A stretch of 64,000 nt of DNA from contig JAZOAK010000069.1 of NCBI GenBank assembly GCA_045595445.1, forward strand, positions 87,363 to 151,362, in the 5' to 3' direction. Positions 60,110 to 64,000 of the stretch are shown here, one piece after another. Below the pieces are notes generated by a model. The model saw only the letters and a program-made list of their open reading frames with translations. It did not search any database and was not told where the DNA came from. The first letter of the stretch is position 1. Each line of letters opens with the position of its first letter. The stretch comes from RGIG3009 sp045595445 (lineage in GTDB: Bacteria > Bacillota > Clostridia > Oscillospirales > Acutalibacteraceae). The translations under genes were made by a program, and so were the position numbers.

Positions 60110-60967
60110 CTATCCTTTAACTGCACCGGACAGCACACCCTTGATGATATGCTTCTGGCAAATACTATAAATCACAACAATGGGGACAAGACACATCATG
60201 ATCATTGCCATCGTCGCACCGTAATCCACCCGACCGAAACTACCCTGCAAAAACTGAATGTGGATCGGAATGGTCATATACTTCGTGCGATCCAACACCA
60301 GATACGGCAACAAATAATCGTTCCACACCCACATCGTCTGCAAGATCGCCACCGAAATATAGGTAGATTTCATAATCGGCACATCTACTAAAAAGAATGT
60401 CTGCAAGGCATTGCAGCCGTCAATATCCGCGGCCTGCTCGACCTCCAATGGAATACTTTTGATAAAACCCGAAAACAAAAACACCGCCAATCCCGCGCCA
60501 AAACCGAGATAAATGATCGGAATGGTCCAAGGGGTATTGAGCTTCAAATTATCCGCCGTTTTGGAAAGCGTAAACATGACCATTTGAAACGGCACGACCA
60601 TGGAAAAAATACACAAGTAGTATATCATTTTGCAGAACAGGCTGTCAACACGATTGATATACCATGCCGCCATGGAGGTGCACAGCAGGATCAACGCCAC
60701 CGAAAAAACGGTGATCACCACGCTGTAAAACGCAGACATATAAAACGGATAGTTGCCGTTGTTAATACCGGTAATATAATTTTGAAACCCCATAAACGTC
60801 TCCTCCGTCGGCAACTGAAACGGCGTCAGCGCAATGGCCGAGCTGCTTTTGAGGGAATTGACCAGCACGATTACGATCGGCAAGATCCAAACAACGGCAA
60901 GCAACGAGAAAATCACCGTCAACACCGTGTTGGCGGTACGCGTTGCGCGGCTTAACTCGGACGTCAT
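60110..60967 (-). CDS. Carbohydrate ABC transporter permease, MalG type
   Basis: 285 aa with six membrane segments. The EAA loop, which contacts the ATPase, reads LEVEQAADIDGCNALQTFF near residue 180. It is the second membrane subunit of a CUT1 importer; the start overlaps the stop of the first permease (TAATG). The ATP-binding subunit (MsmK/MalK) is not in the window and, as in many Bacillota, may be a shared one encoded elsewhere. Confidence 0.92.
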   Translation of the reverse strand: MTSELSRATRTANTVLTVIFSLLAVVWILPIVIVLVNSLKSSSAIALTPFQLPTEETFMGFQNYITGINNGNYPFYMSAFYSVVITVFSVALILLCTSMAAWYINRVDSLFCKMIYYLCIFSMVVPFQMVMFTLSKTADNLKLNTPWTIPIIYLGFGAGLAVFLFSGFIKSIPLEVEQAADIDGCNALQTFFLVDVPIMKSTYISVAILQTMWVWNDYLLPYLVLDRTKYMTIPIHIQFLQGSFGRVDYGATMAMIMMCLVPIVVIYSICQKHIIKGVLSGAVKG

Positions 60968-61860
60968 TATTCCTGCACCTCCCGACTTCTTGTCAAATAC
61001 AACTGGGACAACGCGATCACCACGACCACCACAAAGAAAATGACCGCCTTTGCCTGACCGACACCCATGTTGGATACGCTGTTGTAAAACGATTGATAGA
61101 TGTTGAGTGCGAGCATCTCCGTCTGCCGAAACGGCGCACCGCCGGTCAGCGCCAAGTTTTGATCGAACAGCTTAAACGAGTTTGTCAGAGTTAAAAACGT
61201 ACAGATCGTCACCGACGGCATGACACACGGCAGCGTAATATGACGCAAGATTTGCCACGCACCGGCACCATCGATCTTGGCGGCTTCCAGATATTCCGTC
61301 GGCACGTTTTGCAATCCGGCAATGTAAATGATCATCATATAGCCGATCTGTTGCCAACAAAGTAAGATCACCAATCCCCAAAATCCGTAAGTGGCATTGA
61401 GTGCCAACGTAGAACCCAAAAAGCGAATGATGATACCGTCCAAAATCATTTTCCAAATATATCCCAGCACGATTCCGCCAATAAGATTCGGCATGAAAAA
61501 CACCGTGCGGAACAAGGTCGACCCTTTGATCCCCTTTGTCAGAACAAACGCAATCGCAAAGGCTATCAAATTGATTGCCAAAACCGATACGACGGTAAAC
61601 GCAACCGTAAACCAAAACGACCGCAAAAAGGTGCTGTCCTGAAAGGCTTTTACGTAGTTATCAACTCCCACAAACGTGGTAAATTTCAATGTTTTGAACC
61701 GAAAAAACGACAGGTAAATGCCTTGAATAAACGGCCAAACAAAGCCGATGCAAAATGCCAAAACAGTCGGCAATAAAAAAAGCGGCGCAAACGTGCGCAT
61801 AGAGCGCCGCTGACTGCGATTCATAACCGCGGCAGACGAGCGTTTTATTGTCTTTTTCAT
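60967..61860 (-). CDS. Carbohydrate ABC transporter permease, MalF type
   Basis: 297 aa with six membrane segments after a basic N-terminus. The EAA loop TEYLEAAKIDGAGAWQILRHITLP (landmark EAAKIDGA) is near residue 195. It pairs with the MalG-type permease. A long stem-loop separates it from the binding-protein gene upstream. Ribosome site GGAGC. Confidence 0.92.
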   Translation of the reverse strand: MKKTIKRSSAAVMNRSQRRSMRTFAPLFLLPTVLAFCIGFVWPFIQGIYLSFFRFKTLKFTTFVGVDNYVKAFQDSTFLRSFWFTVAFTVVSVLAINLIAFAIAFVLTKGIKGSTLFRTVFFMPNLIGGIVLGYIWKMILDGIIIRFLGSTLALNATYGFWGLVILLCWQQIGYMMIIYIAGLQNVPTEYLEAAKIDGAGAWQILRHITLPCVMPSVTICTFLTLTNSFKLFDQNLALTGGAPFRQTEMLALNIYQSFYNSVSNMGVGQAKAVIFFVVVVVIALSQLYLTRSREVQE

Positions 61861-61884
61861 TTACAATGCTCCTTCATTTACGCC

Positions 61885-61918
61885 AAACAGGGCGGCCGCT
61901 CGGCAGCCGCCCTGTTTT
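61885..61918 (-). terminator. Intercistronic stem-loop after the binding-protein gene
   Basis: AAACAGGGCGGC and GCCGCCCTGTTT form a 12-bp hairpin between the solute-binding protein and permease genes. With only three T residues it probably gives partial termination or stabilises the upstream mRNA, allowing more binding protein than permease. Confidence 0.65.
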
Positions 61919-61929
61919 CGCAATTGAAA

Positions 61930-63219
61930 TTATTGATGTGATGCTTGATATTGTTTGGTCCAACCGTCCACGATCGCGGTTTTAACAGCGTTCCAATCAC
62001 CGGTGCCGGCAGAGTATGCCGCCAACGCCGAAACGACTTCGGCACGCCACGCGTCGGTGTTCGGCGTGTACGGGAACATCCACTTGACACTGGTGGTATC
62101 CCCCTTGGCAAGCCGTTCGTCCAAAATCGCATACAAGCCGTTATCGGGTTTTTTCGCCGATTTGAACGGCGAGGTAAAGCCCATCTCACCACCGGCGAGT
62201 GCCATGGTACCGGTTTCGCTCGTTGCCAGCCATTCCATGAAATCAAGCGTTGCTTTTTGGTCTGCTTCGGACACCTGTGAATTGACTACCCAATAGTTTT
62301 CCGTGCCCGCGCACAACCCCTGCTTTGCATCCTCTACACCGAAATAGATCGGCAAAAATCCGATATTCTCTTTACCGATCGCCGTTGCGTTGGCATATTC
62401 CCAGGTACCGTTCTGATAAAACACCGCTTTGCCTTCCTTAAACTCGGCAACCGCATCGTCACCGGTCTTAGAGGTGAGGGTTTTGGGGTCGGTAGCGGAA
62501 TTGTTGATATACAGATCCCACACCGCTTTCAGATTATCAAGATACGTGCCTTTAATCGTCGCGGGTTGTTCGGTGACGTTGTCCTTGGTAAATTCATAAT
62601 ACAACGGCAGGTTCGTCAAATGCCCCGAAAACCGCCAGCTGGACGAACCATCAAGACCCGACGAGGTAAACGCATCAAAGCCAAGCTCCTTGGAGCGCGA
62701 ATGAATGTCCTCCGCAATCCGTTTAAGCGAAGCAAAATCTTTGATATCCTCAATTTTGTATCCCGCATCGGCAAGCAGCTTTTTGTTGGTGATCAAGCCA
62801 TATGCTTCATACACGAACGCAATGCCGTAGACCTTGCCGTCCTGTTTGAGCGCAAAATCATCCGAAATGAGTTCCTTGTAGATCTTGGAATCCGAAATGT
62901 CCAGCGCATAATCCTTCCACGCAGATAATCCGACCGGTCCGTTGACTTGGAACATCGTGGGCGGATTCTCTTTGTCAATCTCCACGCCGAGCGTCTTTTC
63001 ATAGTCACCGGATGCGGCGGTCACAACCTTGACCTCAATACCGGTTTCTTCCTTGTATTTGGCAGCAACCATCTGCCAGTCGTCGTTCGCTTCCGGCTTG
63101 AAGTTCAGATAATACACCTTTCCGACTTGAGGGTCATCGTCTGCCGGTTTTTTCGTACAGCCGGCAAACAAACACAACGTCATGCCAAAGACCAGTGTCA
63201 TGCTCAACAATTTTTTCAT
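61930..63219 (-). CDS. Extracellular sugar-binding lipoprotein (family 1)
   Basis: 429 aa from ATG 63219 (ribosome site GGAGG). Lipoprotein signal with lipobox LFAGC near Cys20, followed by an acidic linker and a MalE-like two-lobe domain: YLNFKPEANDDWQMVAAKYKEETGIEVKVVTA, PPTMFQVNGP, IAFVYEAYGLITNKKLL (landmarks), and ENYWVVNSQVSEADQKATLDFMEWLAT. It delivers an oligosaccharide, probably maltodextrin given malQ, to the permease pair. It is the first gene of the operon. Confidence 0.93.
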   Translation of the reverse strand: MKKLLSMTLVFGMTLCLFAGCTKKPADDDPQVGKVYYLNFKPEANDDWQMVAAKYKEETGIEVKVVTAASGDYEKTLGVEIDKENPPTMFQVNGPVGLSAWKDYALDISDSKIYKELISDDFALKQDGKVYGIAFVYEAYGLITNKKLLADAGYKIEDIKDFASLKRIAEDIHSRSKELGFDAFTSSGLDGSSSWRFSGHLTNLPLYYEFTKDNVTEQPATIKGTYLDNLKAVWDLYINNSATDPKTLTSKTGDDAVAEFKEGKAVFYQNGTWEYANATAIGKENIGFLPIYFGVEDAKQGLCAGTENYWVVNSQVSEADQKATLDFMEWLATSETGTMALAGGEMGFTSPFKSAKKPDNGLYAILDERLAKGDTTSVKWMFPYTPNTDAWRAEVVSALAAYSAGTGDWNAVKTAIVDGWTKQYQASHQ

Positions 63220-63404
63220 ATTAGGGTTCCTCCTTGCATATAATTTTGGGTTACTGTGGACAGTATAGCGCACTCCACGTGGCGGGATTTGTCATTTTTT
63301 GCTCGTCCGCTTCTTTTTCAAGTATGTGCGCTGTTGCCTGGGTGTATGCGCCCAAAATTCCGATTTTGAAAATATATAAAAAGAGAACGGGCGCTGCCGT
63401 TCTC

Positions 63405-63656
63405 TCATCCAAAATTATGCCGACTTCCACCGTCGCTGCCAATCTTTTCTAACACACAAACAATCTCTTCGATTTGTGTAAAACACTGTTCGTCGGTCAA
63501 CGTGTCATCTTGTATTATTCCCTTAATTTTCTTAAGCGCACGATAACAGACGGTCTCTACGATTTCCCCCGCGCTTAGTTTCAGATTGGGAAAATGAATC
63601 TCTGCTTCCTCTTTTTGCAACACCCTTATTAAAATTTCTTTGTATAAGTCCACCAC
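63405..63656 (-). CDS. Small conserved-looking protein, unrecognised (83 aa)
   Basis: 83 aa from GTG 63656 (GGAGGATGC ribosome site). Predicted all-helical core (YKEILIRVLQKEEAEIHFPNL, VETVCYRALKKIKGII, CFTQIEEIVCVLEKIG) and a distinctive end GSDGGSRHNFG. Similar short proteins occur in Clostridia without assigned function, as far as I recall. A consensus promoter (TTGACA-17-TATAAT) lies in the divergent region shared with the HTH gene, overlapped by inverted repeats, so it is probably repressed by the neighbour. Confidence 0.65.
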   Translation of the reverse strand: MVDLYKEILIRVLQKEEAEIHFPNLKLSAGEIVETVCYRALKKIKGIIQDDTLTDEQCFTQIEEIVCVLEKIGSDGGSRHNFG

Positions 63657-63671
63657 GCATCCTCCTTTTAT

Positions 63672-63740
63672 GGGGATTATATCCCCTTAATAAAAAGGAT
63701 TATAACCCCCATAATATGATTTGTCAAGAATGGGGGTTAT
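63672..63740. promoter_or_regulatory. Divergent control region with nested inverted repeats
   Basis: Minus-strand promoter TTGACA (63727-63722), 17-nt spacer, TATAAT (63704-63699). ATAACCCCCAT (63702-63712) and ATGGGGGTTAT (63730-63740) are perfect 11-bp inverted arms that bracket the -35 box. GGGGAT-TAT-ATCCCC (63672-63686) is a second palindrome downstream. The right arm also carries the ribosome site of the HTH gene. Confidence 0.75.
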
Positions 63741-63743
63741 GTT

Positions 63744-63944
63744 ATGATACGGTTTGACCGATTATGGGAAACGATGCAGAAAAAAGGATTCAGCACCTAT
63801 ATGCTCCGTGAAAAAGGCGGTATTGACAGCAAAACCATTCGTCGCTTAAAAGCAAATGAAAATATTGAAACAAAAACGCTTGATCGTTTGTGCGCCGCAT
63901 TAGATTGCGGTTTGGACGAGATCGCAGAATATGTGAAAGAATAA
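63744..63944 (+). CDS. Small XRE/Cro-type HTH protein
   Basis: 66 aa, essentially one Cro/C1-type helix-turn-helix of the YozG-like short class: FDRLWETMQKKGFSTYMLREKGGIDSKTIRRLKANENIETKTLDRLCAALDCGLDEI. The recognition helix is around KTIRRLKA (residues 30-37). GGGGGTT acts as ribosome site. It likely binds the adjacent inverted repeats and regulates itself and the divergent 83-aa gene. Confidence 0.85.
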   Translation: MIRFDRLWETMQKKGFSTYMLREKGGIDSKTIRRLKANENIETKTLDRLCAALDCGLDEIAEYVKE

Positions 63945-63974
63945 AAAGAAACGCCCCAGCTTGGTAGGGATACA

Positions 63975-63988
63975 GCGGGGGGGGGGGG
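63975..63988. other. Homopolymer run of 12 G near the window end
   Basis: GC followed by twelve G and then TTTTT, shortly after the HTH gene. It may be a degraded terminator, a slippage-prone tract, or a sequencing or assembly artefact. Confidence 0.6.
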
Positions 63989-64000
63989 TTTTTCTGATCA

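Overview
The window reads as a chromosome segment from an anaerobic, spore-forming, diderm-negative member of the Bacillota (class Clostridia, most likely Oscillospirales; the exact taxon cannot be fixed from sequence alone). The reasons are the gene content (SpoIID, CwlD, two SpoVD/PbpB-type PASTA penicillin-binding proteins, rubrerythrin, pyruvate phosphate dikinase, a lysine riboswitch, strong AGGAGG ribosome sites and sigma-A promoters) and a moderately GC-rich core with several visibly AT-rich patches. Peptidoglycan is expected to be meso-diaminopimelate type: there is a dapA-ddh-lysA operon, and MurE carries the DNPR signature.

Layout. 1-8.5 kb: the 3' part of hemW, a divergent PIG-L deacetylase/rubrerythrin pair sharing one palindromic promoter region, a lysine-riboswitch-controlled dapA-ddh-lysA operon, and a DUF1538 membrane protein coupled to a tandem PII-like protein. 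8.5-12 kb: an accessory patch made of a decayed beta-helix enzyme gene and three single-gene units (DUF4234 protein, Cthe_2159-type lipoprotein, unknown 153-aa protein). Each unit is followed by a variant copy of the 3' end of ppdK plus a terminator, as if cassettes had been added one after another at the ppdK 3' end. 12-20 kb: ppdK, pth-mfd and a TtcA-like tRNA thiolase. 20-34.7 kb: a division and cell wall (dcw) cluster on the minus strand, mraZ-rsmH-ftsL-PBP-PBP-murE-mraY-ftsW-murG-murA-ftsQ-ftsZ, which lacks murC, murD, murF and ftsA. An array of CACCAC/GTGGTG MraZ-type boxes lies over the mraZ promoter.

34.8-50.4 kb: an AEC transporter; a yfmF-yfmH-lgt-folD operon; a MacB-like permease with its adaptor but no ATPase; a small membrane protein-cwlD-radA group; gap (GAPDH); an unknown membrane protein; citrate synthase; and spoIID. 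50.4-58.6 kb: a YjdF-like membrane protein, tRNA-Arg(CCT), a DUF3048 lipoprotein, mnmG-rsmG-ynzC, rsmA, and a divergent SDR/LysR pair. 58.6-64 kb: a maltodextrin-type ABC importer (binding protein and two permeases) with malQ, then a small divergent pair (83-aa protein and a 66-aa HTH protein) with nested inverted repeats. The window ends shortly after a run of 12 G.

The most unusual region is 8831-12003, the ppdK-tail cassette array. No recombinase gene is present in the window, so the mobility idea is an inference from repeat structure. All product names rest on motif recognition by eye; no database search was possible.
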